This document shows, in pieces, positions 53,646 to 62,642 of a stretch of DNA of 64,000 nt. The notes below the pieces were generated by a model. The model made no database searches, was not told where the DNA came from, and saw only the letters and a list, made by a program, of their open reading frames with translations. Each line of letters opens with the position of its first letter. The stretch's first letter is position 1. The stretch lies in assembly GCF_013204845.1 (NCBI RefSeq), contig NZ_JABMKY010000007.1:1-64000 (forward strand), read 5' to 3'. The stretch is from Paenibacillus qinlingensis (GTDB taxonomy: Bacteria; Bacillota; Bacilli; Paenibacillales; NBRC-103111). The translations under genes and the position numbers were made by a program.

Positions 53646-54098
53646 TTACATGGCAACTGTGTTGCCTTTATACATATTTTCAGGAGCAGCAACGGGTCTG
53701 TTCCCCGTTTCAGGTTCATTATTTGGCACGGGAACAGGTACGGCCGATTTCGTCTCCATTTTACTGCTGCCTTGGAAGACACCACCCTCTTCAATGATGA
53801 AAGAAGCGGCGCTAATATTGCCATTTAAAGACCCTGTAGAAGTAATAGTCAGCTTGCCCTTGGTCGTGATATTGCCGTGTACGCTTCCAGCCAGAACCAC
53901 ATCACGTGCCGAGATATTGGATTTCACGACGCCGTGCTCGCCAATGATGACATCGCCAGCGCAGTCAATATCACCCGTAATTCCGCCTTCAATACGAATG
54001 CTTGCCTCTGATTTAATACGGCCCTCAAAGCTCGTTCCTTCACCTATCAGTGTATCGGTTGTATTTGGATTCATGAGATTTTTTGTTTTTTTGAACAT
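53646..54098 (-). CDS. bactofilin, copy 2
   Basis: The 150-aa beta-helix protein, same length as copy 1, shares TDTLIG, SEASIRIEG, GDIDCAGD, IIGE, GNI.TKGKL and FIIEEGGVFQGSSK. The tails differ. ATG 54098 lies two bases after the stop of the LytM gene, with GAAAGGATGA within that gene's end, as in the other pair. An upstream start at 54173 would lie within the peptidase gene. Probably forms filaments, alone or with copy 1. Confidence 0.93.
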   Translation of the reverse strand: MFKKTKNLMNPNTTDTLIGEGTSFEGRIKSEASIRIEGGITGDIDCAGDVIIGEHGVVKSNISARDVVLAGSVHGNITTKGKLTITSTGSLNGNISAASFIIEEGGVFQGSSKMETKSAVPVPVPNNEPETGNRPVAAPENMYKGNTVAM

Positions 54099-54099
54099 G

Positions 54100-55140
54100 T
54101 TAGTTATCATCCTTTCGAATCGATTTAAGATAAGGCTTGGGATCGATGCTTTCGCCGTTTTTAAGTACTTCATAGTGGAGATGTGCTCCTGTGCTCCGGC
54201 CCGTAGATCCGACTAAGCCGATCGTACCGCCTTTTTCTACAGAATCACCTTTGTTAACTAAAATTTTATTTAAATGCATATACCAGGTGCGTAAACCCTT
54301 GGAATGCTCAATCACAATGTTGTTGCCGTGATAGATGTCCTTACCTGTACTGACGACCTTACCAGCCGCAGTGGCATAGACGGGATCATTCTCATGAGCA
54401 CCGAAATCAATGCCGGAATGATAACTCGGTATTTTGGTAAATGGATCTGATCGGTAGCCAAAAGGGGAAGTAACAACCTTCGTGCTCGTTGGCCACAACG
54501 TTGGTGTAATGCGAAGCTGCTCCTGTTTGTCAGCCACTTTCTGTTTCGTTGCAGTTAAATTCGTTTGCAATTCTTGCACCTCGCCATTCAGTGCAGTGAA
54601 GGAGGCGAGTGTATCTTGACCTAGTTTAAGAATGATATCCTGTGAGACAGGATTGGGACTTCCACCTACACCGGTTGAAGGGGGAGATTCTCCGACTATC
54701 GGTTGATTAGCATCTTTCTTAGCCTTGCCATCAGATGTGTTGCTTGCAACGGCGACGTTACTAGGTTCGTGATCGATGCCAGCAATAGTTTTGAGATCAC
54801 TCTCTAGCTTTTTTACTTCTTCGACCTGCGTTTTCATCTGTTCAGCTTGCTGGGACAGTTGAATCACTTCATTTTGCAATTGTTCGATAGCTTCATTCTT
54901 AGAAACTAGGGTTGCGCTCCATTGCTGGTTGACACCGCTTAGCTTCGATTTCAAGTCACTTGCCTGTTTGACTGTATGTGCATGCATAAAGTAAATCGTT
55001 ATGGAAATCAGCATTAGCAAGGAAAAGCATGCTGCAGCGATATAGGCAGATAAATGGGAAATACGAAATCTGACAACCGATTGCGTAGCATCTGGAATGA
55101 TAACCAGTGTCAGTTTTTTGGGTTTCCACTTAAGCTTCAT
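54100..55140 (-). CDS. M23 (LytM) peptidase, membrane-anchored, copy 2
   Basis: The 346-aa protein shares the architecture of copy 1: basic head with IIPDATQSVVRFR, membrane helix about 35-55, coiled coil, disordered linker, and M23 domain with HSGID and HLHYEV. The start ATG 55140 is chosen by alignment with copy 1; its ribosome-binding site is poor (GGAG 14 bases away). The gene is divergent from the actin-like gene, 200 bases apart. Confidence 0.9.
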   Translation of the reverse strand: MKLKWKPKKLTLVIIPDATQSVVRFRISHLSAYIAAACFSLLMLISITIYFMHAHTVKQASDLKSKLSGVNQQWSATLVSKNEAIEQLQNEVIQLSQQAEQMKTQVEEVKKLESDLKTIAGIDHEPSNVAVASNTSDGKAKKDANQPIVGESPPSTGVGGSPNPVSQDIILKLGQDTLASFTALNGEVQELQTNLTATKQKVADKQEQLRITPTLWPTSTKVVTSPFGYRSDPFTKIPSYHSGIDFGAHENDPVYATAAGKVVSTGKDIYHGNNIVIEHSKGLRTWYMHLNKILVNKGDSVEKGGTIGLVGSTGRSTGAHLHYEVLKNGESIDPKPYLKSIRKDDN

Positions 55141-55339
55141 AAGGACTAAGTTATCTCCTGTCATGGTTGAATTTGGTAAAGTGAAGGTATGTACATCATT
55201 CGTCATATTTTGCTAAAAACCTGCCTTACTACCTACTAGTCCTATGAAAATGAGTCTAAAGTAGGAAGGAATCCTGTCGTATATGATCGAATTTACTAAT
55301 ACAATTACAGAAAGCTGTAGATTTGGAGTGGAGGCACAC

Positions 55340-56431
55340 ATGATTAAGCTTGCAGGTATTGACATAGGGAACGATAGTATTAAGCTGGTGCTAGATGGGT
55401 CTAGAGAACCATTCGTGATACCGAATATCATAGCGCCGGGCTACGAAAGACACATTTTACAAGAAGAAGATTCACCTTGGAAAGCGTTGGATGTCGTTAT
55501 TTATAGTCCAAGTCTTTCGCAGCGGAATCAACGTTATTTCGTAGGGCAGCTGGCCTTGGAGCACGAGGATAACCTAGAGCTGGAAGATACGGACAATAAA
55601 GCGCTATCGGATCAATCCCTCATTGTAGCACTGACTGCACTTGCTTATCAGGGTCTCATGAATCAAGCGGTTAATCCTGGATACGGCAACGTTGACGAAG
55701 TTGAATACACATTGGGTACGGGCTTGCCTGTTCGTTCTTTCCCGAAATACAGTCAGACATTTGAACATCGACTTCTGGGTGAGCACGAAGTGACATTCCT
55801 TTCCACACCACAGTTTCATAATCGTAAAATTAAAGTTTCGATCCGCAAAGTAGCTGTCTCTATCGAAGGTGCTGCAGCTATGTTCCACATGGCTACACAC
55901 GACAGCTTGCAGGTCAAAGATGAAGAGATATACAACGGCTGCATTGGCGTCTGCGAAATCGGTGCCTTGACGACGGATTTCCCTGTCATCAAACGCATGG
56001 CGATTGATAACCATTTTAGCCATGGCGAGCAGATCGGTATTGCAACGTATTTGGATGCGATCATTCGTGACGTTGAAGATGCCTACGGCCACTTGTTCCC
56101 AAGCCGAGCGAAGCTTGCGCAACGCGTGAAGAATCGTCAATTTACGATTCAGCTTCCAGGAGAAGGACAAGTGGATATACGGCCCATCGTAGATTTGCAT
56201 TTCCGTCGTGCTGCGGTACGCATGGTGGAAATGATCAAGAAACGCTGGCGCAAATGCCCAGATATTCAATGTTTCTACGTGATTGGCGGCGGTGCAACTG
56301 CGCTGAAGCCGTATATCCAAGACGCGGCAGGAGCAATGAAATTGCGTTTCACGAACGATAGTGAATTCTTAAACGTTAACGGCTACTTGAAGGTCGCGAA
56401 AAGTCGTTTAAATCAATCGGTTCCCGTTTAA
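55340..56431 (+). CDS. ParM/Alp-type actin homologue
   Basis: The 363-aa actin-fold ATPase has phosphate-1 GIDIGNDSIKLVLDG near the start, phosphate-2 CEIGALTTDF near 210, and adenosine motif VIGGGATALKP near 315. It is closer to plasmid-segregation ParM/Alp proteins than to MreB. No partner DNA-binding protein (ParR) or centromere repeats are next to it, so it may be a chromosomal, envelope-related actin. ATG 55340 follows GGAGG by six bases. It is divergent from the bactofilin/LytM pair. Confidence 0.8.
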   Translation: MIKLAGIDIGNDSIKLVLDGSREPFVIPNIIAPGYERHILQEEDSPWKALDVVIYSPSLSQRNQRYFVGQLALEHEDNLELEDTDNKALSDQSLIVALTALAYQGLMNQAVNPGYGNVDEVEYTLGTGLPVRSFPKYSQTFEHRLLGEHEVTFLSTPQFHNRKIKVSIRKVAVSIEGAAAMFHMATHDSLQVKDEEIYNGCIGVCEIGALTTDFPVIKRMAIDNHFSHGEQIGIATYLDAIIRDVEDAYGHLFPSRAKLAQRVKNRQFTIQLPGEGQVDIRPIVDLHFRRAAVRMVEMIKKRWRKCPDIQCFYVIGGGATALKPYIQDAAGAMKLRFTNDSEFLNVNGYLKVAKSRLNQSVPV

Positions 56432-56440
56432 TGGGTACAA

Positions 56441-56475
56441 GGCACTCGCTGAAGGCGGGTGCTTCTTTTTTTTTG
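56441..56475. terminator. terminator after the actin homologue
   Basis: GCACTCGC pairs with GCGGGTGC (one wobble), then a T run of about ten. It also lies downstream of the convergent receptor operon. Confidence 0.85.
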
Positions 56476-56518
56476 TATAAGCATTCCTCCAAATCAAATT
56501 TCAGATTAGCAGTTCAAA

Positions 56519-57937
56519 TTAGTTACTGTTCTCCGCTTGCTTCAGTTTGGTAAGTTCCATATAGGTGGTTAAGTTCGCTAGGAGTAAACAACTGCCGAAG
56601 CCTACTGCGCAAATTGTGCCAATCATCGCTGATTTCTCCCCTAACATCAAACCGATTAGAACAAAAGCAACGCAAATGACCAGAATTAGATTTCCTCCCC
56701 AGAGCCACTGTGTGTAGGTCATTCGTTGGCTAAGTTTACCTGAATTTTGTTTGGGATCCTTCTTTACATGAGTTCCCCCATCAGAATTAGGGAAGTTATT
56801 CGTATATTTCTGTTTCTTCCGATATCCGAATACAACAAGGAGGACCATGATGAAGGGCTGATACGCCAGAACAATAACAGGTGAGCTGAAGTTGGAAAAA
56901 GAGAGCAGCTCGGTGGTGCTTTTGAAAGAAAGACATGTACTTAGTGCTAATAGCAATGCTATCGGTTTGTTGATCATCGGATAATTCCGCTCATTGAAGA
57001 GAGAGCTAATGCCGAGCAGGAGTGCCAAGTAAATGGTAATTATTTTACAGGTAACCGTTGGATACCAGATCATGAGCATAACAAGATCAAGTCGATCTAG
57101 AAAATCAGTGACATGAATCGTTTGAACCAGATTATAAGTAGGATAGGAGAAGCTTGCAGGCATCTTAGGGCCGAGCACGGCAATAATAACGAAGAGAATA
57201 AGTGTGAGTAGAAAAAAACCAAGCAAAGAGCCATGTCGAATAGCCGATCGAACGTGATTGGCATTGGACAGCATATGAAGAAAGGCGCCTAGAATGAAAA
57301 TGTCACCAGCACTCCCTAGAGTCAGAATCGAACTTGCCGTCCAGTTCTGAAGTGGCATCGTTAGTAAAGGCGTCGTGAGCCGCAGATAGAATTCGTTTGA
57401 TAAGAGCAGTGGCATGATCATCATGGTTACGACAAATAGGGGGTAGAACAGGTCATTCACACGTGCTATGACCTCTACACTTGTTTTTCCGAAATAAATA
57501 AGTAACACACAGGTTAGTAAGATAAGAATTTCCAAAGGTGTCGTATGTAGTAAAAGGGTTGAACTAAATCTAGATACGGAGGAAATATCACGAACGACGA
57601 TCTGCCAGAAATGAAATAAAATGAGCAGATTGATAATGGTGCCAACCCATGGGCCTAAGATTTCCTTGGACATTTCAAAAATGTTCTTATCCGGATACAG
57701 CTTTACCATATAACCAAAGAAGCCAGCAATCAGGAAGACATAAAGTATGGAAATTAAATAGCTGAACCAAGCATCCATTTGATTAATGCGAATTAATTCA
57801 TTTTGCAACGTGAGGATACCTCCGCTGGTGACAATGGAAGAAGCTAGCCACGAGAGCTGACGTTGGTTAATGACTTGCTTATTATCGATGGGGAACACCA
57901 CCTTTCTACTTATATGCCAAGAACCTGGATGAGCCAT
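56519..57937 (-). CDS. germinant receptor B subunit with C-terminal extension
   Basis: The 472-aa protein has a ten-helix spore-permease core of about 360 residues, then a polar linker and two extra helices (about 400-465). Normal B subunits end near 360-370. ATG 57937 lacks a ribosome-binding site and overlaps the D gene by 28 bases; a well-placed AAAGGTGGTG precedes a possible ATC codon 16 residues on, so the true start is uncertain. Last gene of an A-C-D-B operon. Confidence 0.82.
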   Translation of the reverse strand: MAHPGSWHISRKVVFPIDNKQVINQRQLSWLASSIVTSGGILTLQNELIRINQMDAWFSYLISILYVFLIAGFFGYMVKLYPDKNIFEMSKEILGPWVGTIINLLILFHFWQIVVRDISSVSRFSSTLLLHTTPLEILILLTCVLLIYFGKTSVEVIARVNDLFYPLFVVTMMIMPLLLSNEFYLRLTTPLLTMPLQNWTASSILTLGSAGDIFILGAFLHMLSNANHVRSAIRHGSLLGFFLLTLILFVIIAVLGPKMPASFSYPTYNLVQTIHVTDFLDRLDLVMLMIWYPTVTCKIITIYLALLLGISSLFNERNYPMINKPIALLLALSTCLSFKSTTELLSFSNFSSPVIVLAYQPFIMVLLVVFGYRKKQKYTNNFPNSDGGTHVKKDPKQNSGKLSQRMTYTQWLWGGNLILVICVAFVLIGLMLGEKSAMIGTICAVGFGSCLLLANLTTYMELTKLKQAENSN

Positions 57938-58140
57938 GGTGAAACTTTTTGCACGAAAAAATAGGTAGGCATTGGGATACTCACGTGGAAATATTTCATG
58001 CTAAGAAAAAGAAGGATTAACCCCATGGTAATACCGTAGGTTATTTTGTTCCCTTTATTCGCCCGTCGCAGTACTTTGCGATCAATGAAGAAAGATCCGA
58101 TCAACATGCTGAGAAAGCTGATGATAAAGATCCCATTCAT
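57910..58140 (-). CDS. germinant receptor D subunit, small two-helix membrane protein
   Basis: The 76-aa protein has two hydrophobic segments separated by a basic loop (DRKVLRRANKGNK). Small two-helix D proteins accompany several Bacillus receptor operons and modulate germination. The gene lies between the C and B genes, has AAAGGAGG nine bases before ATG 58140, and its end overlaps the B start. Confidence 0.78.
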   Translation of the reverse strand: MNGIFIISFLSMLIGSFFIDRKVLRRANKGNKITYGITMGLILLFLSMKYFHVSIPMPTYFFVQKVSPWLIQVLGI

Positions 58141-58143
58141 CGA

Positions 58144-59316
58144 CTAGACGCCTCCTTTGGCTACATTATGGTTAATCACACCAGTATCAGGAATAGAGGC
58201 TTTCACCACGATATTGAATTCGGCATCTTTAAAATAGCGCTCCCAATCCTTACTGAATTGCTCGTTCCACTTCTGAGGATGTGTTCGCCAAACCATGAGA
58301 CCAAGCTGGGCTGAATCCGTGCCTTCCTTTTGCATCTGCTTAATCGTTGCGAGCATGGATAGTTTGATTTGTTCTGCGAATTTGGCTTCAATCTTGTGAA
58401 GGGTATCGGAATTATACAAATCCTCATCTGACAGGTCCTCTCGGACAGCTCCGCGAGCATCTACGATAATGTTGAACATAACTTTGTCCTCTAGGATCTT
58501 AGGTGTTATTTCTGTCTGGCCTCCGATCACGGCAATGGAAATATTTTTACCTTTCTCTATCGGAAACGTGAGTTGCTGTTCTTTCACTTGATTTCGGAGC
58601 CACAAAAGCCCGGATGCTTCTTTCTTTTTATAAATGCCCACCATCTTATCCCCTTTGAACTGCCCATAGCCAACGAATTGGATTTCATGGGAAGGCTCTT
58701 TAGAGACTTGTCCATCTCGAGGTTCTAAATAGCTCATGATGGGATCGCTGTGAAAGCTTAAGGACATCCCGACATCCTTCATTGTTGTAGGCATGGCATT
58801 GCGAGACTTGGATAACTCACGAATGACTTCTGCAGGAAAACGCTCGAACTTCGGTTCTGCATTCAGGAGATCATAGCCCTTGCCCTTGGTTACAATCAAA
58901 TAGCTCGTCATCCGATTCTCTGGTGAACGTGGAAGAACATCGAATAAGGAAGTGATGCCAGCTTCCGCTAGCTTCTCACCAATGACAATTGTTCTGCGGT
59001 GTGAGAGAAAGATGCGTCTGGACAAACGTGATTGAAGCTTACTAACAGCATCGCGGAAGGTGATTCCGACTTCGGAATCGATGTAATAGCTTTTACCTCC
59101 AGACGTACCACCGCCTCCGCCGCTGGCTCCACCCATGGAACCGGGGAGAGGGAACATATAAGTAACACGATATCTGCCGTCATCCTCCAAATCAGCCGAT
59201 GAAGTAAGGACAAATGCGACGTCATTGGTCTCTGTACGATCCCAACAACCGGTAAGTAGAGTGGTGGAGAGTAGTAAGGTTACCACTATCCCAATGCTCA
59301 TCTTAGGATGTATCAT
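58144..59316 (-). CDS. germinant receptor C subunit, Ger(x)C lipoprotein
   Basis: The 390-aa protein has a lipoprotein signal ending LLTGC (Cys about 24) followed by WDRTE, then three globular domains; a GGASGGGGG loop near 65 is unusual. ATG 59316 has AGGAGG nine bases upstream and overlaps the A-subunit stop by 14 bases. Partner of the adjacent A, D and B subunits. Confidence 0.9.
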   Translation of the reverse strand: MIHPKMSIGIVVTLLLSTTLLTGCWDRTETNDVAFVLTSSADLEDDGRYRVTYMFPLPGSMGGASGGGGGTSGGKSYYIDSEVGITFRDAVSKLQSRLSRRIFLSHRRTIVIGEKLAEAGITSLFDVLPRSPENRMTSYLIVTKGKGYDLLNAEPKFERFPAEVIRELSKSRNAMPTTMKDVGMSLSFHSDPIMSYLEPRDGQVSKEPSHEIQFVGYGQFKGDKMVGIYKKKEASGLLWLRNQVKEQQLTFPIEKGKNISIAVIGGQTEITPKILEDKVMFNIIVDARGAVREDLSDEDLYNSDTLHKIEAKFAEQIKLSMLATIKQMQKEGTDSAQLGLMVWRTHPQKWNEQFSKDWERYFKDAEFNIVVKASIPDTGVINHNVAKGGV

Positions 59317-60979
59317 TTGATTGCTCCTCCTTGCTGGCTTTGTGAACATGATCTATGTTACTGCCATCTAAGCCTCCTGCTTTCTTGATTTGCATCGGCA
59401 GGTCACTACTCTGACTGGTGTTGTCTTGAACAGCCATAAACTCGGGACGCTTCTGTATTTGCCACCATGGCGCACGGACAAGAACATCTTTCAGATCCGT
59501 AGCGGATAAGGGACCAACGGGTGATAAATAGGGAACTCCGAAGGAGCGTAGATTTGCCATGTGTCCGATCAGGATCATTAAAGAGAAGAAGATTCCATAG
59601 AAACCGAAAATGGATGCGGCAATAAGAATAGGAAAGCGCAGCATTCGAATCGCAATCGCACCATTAAATCGTGGAATGGTGAAGGATGCAATCCCTGTTA
59701 TTGAGACAACAATAACCATAGGTGCTGAAACAATGCCAGCTTGAACGGCCGCTTGTCCCACAACGAGTGCACCCAAGATGGAAACAGCGGAGCCAACCGC
59801 TTTGGGGAGTCGGATACCAGCTTCGCGCAAGGCTTCAAAGGTGATTTCCATGATGAAGGCTTCAACGACGGATGGGAACGGAATAGCCTCCCGAGAGGCA
59901 GCTACACTGAGCATCAATGCCGTTGGTAGTAGTGCTTGATGGTACGTTGTTATAGCAACATAAAGCGCTGGTGTCGTTAGTGACAAGAACATGAAGACAT
60001 AACGGAGCAATCGTAAAAGCGTACTAATCTGGAATCGTTCATAGTAGTCTTCGCTCGTCTGCATAATTTGAATGAATACGAAAGGGACGATGAGAACAAA
60101 GGGGGTGCCGTCTGTAATGATTGCTACTCGTCCTTGAAGGAGGGCAGCAGCGACTACGTCAGGGCGTTCCGTATATTGGATTTGCGGAAATGGTGAATAG
60201 GCGTCGTCTTGGATAAGTTCTTCGATCATCCCTGATTCCAAAATGGCATCAATTTTGATTTGCTCTAATCGTTTAACAACCTCTTCAATCAAAGAAGGCA
60301 TTGCTAAGTCATCCAAATAGCAAACGACAAGATTCGTATTGCTTTCTTTTCCTACACACATGGATTTCATCTTGAGTCGTGGCGTTTTCAGCTTGCGGCG
60401 AATCATAGAAGTGTTCGTACGTATACTCTCTACGAAGCCCTCTTTCGGTCCGCGGACGACGGTTTCCGTCTCTGGTTCACCAACAGATCGCTTCTCTGTA
60501 CCGCGTATGCCCAGAAGAATGGCTTTCGCATTCCCCTCAACGAGCAGCGCAGCGTCACCACCAAGCACAGAGGTCAGCAAGTCTCCGTAATTATCAGAAA
60601 TCTGCGTTTGTGATACCGGTAGAATGACATTTGCAATACGCTCAATGGAGGTTTCGCCGCCTCCGATCAGCATGAGTGATTTCATCGTATCGTTCAGAAG
60701 CTGTGTATTGGTTAGACCATCTACGAAAAGCAGCAGGGCTGGGATATGGGGGTCAATTTCGAATTCTCTGACAACCACATCAGAGCATTCCTGAAACATA
60801 TCTTTAATAAATTTGTGATTCTCATCGAGTAGCAGTGAGAGTTTAGTCTGTTTAAGATCTTCAATAAACGGAATATCGAGAGCTTGCTCCAACTCAGAAG
60901 GAGGCTTACCTTCGCTGGTGGTTGTAGCTTTACGACTTTGAAGAATGCTTTTCATCAAATAGTTAGGTGTTTTGGCCAA
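59303..60979 (-). CDS. germinant receptor A subunit (GerA family)
   Basis: The 558-aa protein is longer than the other A subunit here (483). The N-terminal soluble region contains RGPKEGF and NTSMIRRKLKTP; five helices run from about residue 310, and the tail is polar. I start at TTG 60979, eight bases after AGGAGGTG; the ATG at 61000 and TTG at 61006 lie upstream of that site. First gene of the second receptor operon; its promoter should be in 60980-61160. Confidence 0.9.
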   Translation of the reverse strand: MAKTPNYLMKSILQSRKATTTSEGKPPSELEQALDIPFIEDLKQTKLSLLLDENHKFIKDMFQECSDVVVREFEIDPHIPALLLFVDGLTNTQLLNDTMKSLMLIGGGETSIERIANVILPVSQTQISDNYGDLLTSVLGGDAALLVEGNAKAILLGIRGTEKRSVGEPETETVVRGPKEGFVESIRTNTSMIRRKLKTPRLKMKSMCVGKESNTNLVVCYLDDLAMPSLIEEVVKRLEQIKIDAILESGMIEELIQDDAYSPFPQIQYTERPDVVAAALLQGRVAIITDGTPFVLIVPFVFIQIMQTSEDYYERFQISTLLRLLRYVFMFLSLTTPALYVAITTYHQALLPTALMLSVAASREAIPFPSVVEAFIMEITFEALREAGIRLPKAVGSAVSILGALVVGQAAVQAGIVSAPMVIVVSITGIASFTIPRFNGAIAIRMLRFPILIAASIFGFYGIFFSLMILIGHMANLRSFGVPYLSPVGPLSATDLKDVLVRAPWWQIQKRPEFMAVQDNTSQSSDLPMQIKKAGGLDGSNIDHVHKASKEEQSNDTS

Positions 60980-61169
60980 GCGAGAGGCACCTCCTGCCAT
61001 GATCAAGTTGAAGAAATAAGAATGCGTAGATTATGTTCTGCGAAAGGGCAGGATTTTATTACGAAAGTTGGAAAATTTTATTTGTACAGGTTTTGTTGGA
61101 AAGAAAAGGTATAGCGCCAAAGGCCTTGGCAAAAGCTATCTCAGCATGCAGATGTAGGGATAGGAGCTG

Positions 61170-62603
61170 GTGTTGTTGTTATGGATCACGCTATTGCTAT
61201 TGTTATTTATCTTTCAGGCAGCCACGATCTTACTTTGTGAATATAAAAGGCCTTCAAAGTCAGTAGCATGGCTAAGTATTCTATTTATTTTCCCAATTAT
61301 TGGATTTGTTATGTATGTTTTCATTGCAAGGGAATATGTTCGGCGTAAGAAAGTTCATGGACATACCAGTGATATCGCGGATAAACAAGAGCTCCAAGGC
61401 GCCCCGTCTCAAAGTAACCCGGACTTCAATGAAGGCGATGACAGTTTCTTGTCAGGGGAAAAGCGTCTGCGGGATTGGCTGCATCAAGTGCCTCATGCAC
61501 CGATTACCGGATTGAACCGAGTTGACGTACTGACGAATGCTGATGTTACGTACGAGGCGATGCTTGCAGAGATAGGGAAGGCCCAGGATCATATTCATTT
61601 CGAATTTTATACCATCCGCGATGATGCGATTGGCGGTAAATTCCAAGAAGCATTGATTGCCAAAGCGAAGGCAGGAGTAGCTGTAAGGGTTATATATGAT
61701 GGTGTTGGCAGTCATTCGCTTTCTAAGGCTTACATTACTTCATTGAAACGTGCGGGTATTGCTGTAGAGCCTTTCCTTAAGCCATTGATTGCTTTTTTTG
61801 ATAACCGGTTGAATTATCGGAATCATCGTAAAATTGTGGTTGTCGATGGCTTGGTTGGTTTCGTTGGAGGTATAAATATTGGGGATGAATATGTAGGTGG
61901 GGACCCTAAGCTTGGTTTCTGGCGAGATACACACATCATGCTGCATGGGGATGCAGTATATGATTTACAGCGCACCTTTCTGACAGACTGGTTTTTCGTT
62001 AGTGGGGAAAGTTTTGGGGGAAAGCAATATTATCCAGCGCATTCTGAACAAGAGTCTTCTGTCGTTCAAGTCATTTCTAGTGGTCCTGACACCAGATGGG
62101 ATGCCATACAGGAAATGTATTTTGCAGGATTGATTGCAGCGAAGGAGCGAATTTGGATTACTACGCCTTATTTCATTCCAGATCCCAGCATTACGATGGC
62201 TCTCAAATCCGCCGCAGTCAGTGGTGTTGATGTACGTATCATTCTGCCATTCAAAGCGGATTCTGTCATTGTCCAATATGCATCAAAGTCCTATCTGCAA
62301 GAATTATTGCAGGTAGGCGTTCGATTCTATATGTATCGGAAAGGGTTTATTCATGCCAAAGTGATTATCGTGGATGACATCATGGCGACGGTGGGGACGG
62401 CCAACGTAGATATGCGCAGCTTTTTCAGCAACTTCGAATTGAATGCTGTCATGTTTGATAGGCATGTAATTTCCAGGTTAGAGAGTGACTTTGAGATGGA
62501 CCTAAAGGATTGTACGGAAGTTATTCTAACTGAATTTGAGATGAGGTCGCCGGGTGAAAAAAGAAAAGAGAGGATTGCACGATTGTTATCTCCATTATTC
62601 TGA
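61170..62603 (+). CDS. cls: cardiolipin synthase
   Basis: The protein is about 477 aa, with two N-terminal helices and two phospholipase-D HKD motifs: HRKIVVVD (His about 219) and HAKVIIVD (His about 395). It joins two phosphatidylglycerols into cardiolipin. The start is open: GTG 61170, TTG 61173 or TTG 61176 (AGGAG at 61162-61166, which best fits 61173-61176). Divergent from the receptor operon; ends at a shared terminator. Confidence 0.93.
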   Translation: MLLLWITLLLLLFIFQAATILLCEYKRPSKSVAWLSILFIFPIIGFVMYVFIAREYVRRKKVHGHTSDIADKQELQGAPSQSNPDFNEGDDSFLSGEKRLRDWLHQVPHAPITGLNRVDVLTNADVTYEAMLAEIGKAQDHIHFEFYTIRDDAIGGKFQEALIAKAKAGVAVRVIYDGVGSHSLSKAYITSLKRAGIAVEPFLKPLIAFFDNRLNYRNHRKIVVVDGLVGFVGGINIGDEYVGGDPKLGFWRDTHIMLHGDAVYDLQRTFLTDWFFVSGESFGGKQYYPAHSEQESSVVQVISSGPDTRWDAIQEMYFAGLIAAKERIWITTPYFIPDPSITMALKSAAVSGVDVRIILPFKADSVIVQYASKSYLQELLQVGVRFYMYRKGFIHAKVIIVDDIMATVGTANVDMRSFFSNFELNAVMFDRHVISRLESDFEMDLKDCTEVILTEFEMRSPGEKRKERIARLLSPLF

Positions 62604-62642
62604 AATAAAAGAGTAGTTCTAATTAGAACTACTCTTTTATTT
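62603..62642. terminator. perfect bidirectional terminator (cls / LigD-type polymerase)
   Basis: A 40-base perfect palindrome with A- and T-rich arms begins in the last base of the cls stop and includes the last three codons and stop of the convergent polymerase gene. Confidence 0.92.

Noticed and set aside
55340..56431. Integrated plasmid suggested by the ParM-like gene
   Set aside because: No replication protein, ParR, centromere repeats or integrase nearby, and neighbours are ordinary chromosomal genes.
60980..61160. SigG promoter for the second receptor operon
   Set aside because: A CATAATC -10-like string exists but no matching -35 at the right distance; too weak to list.
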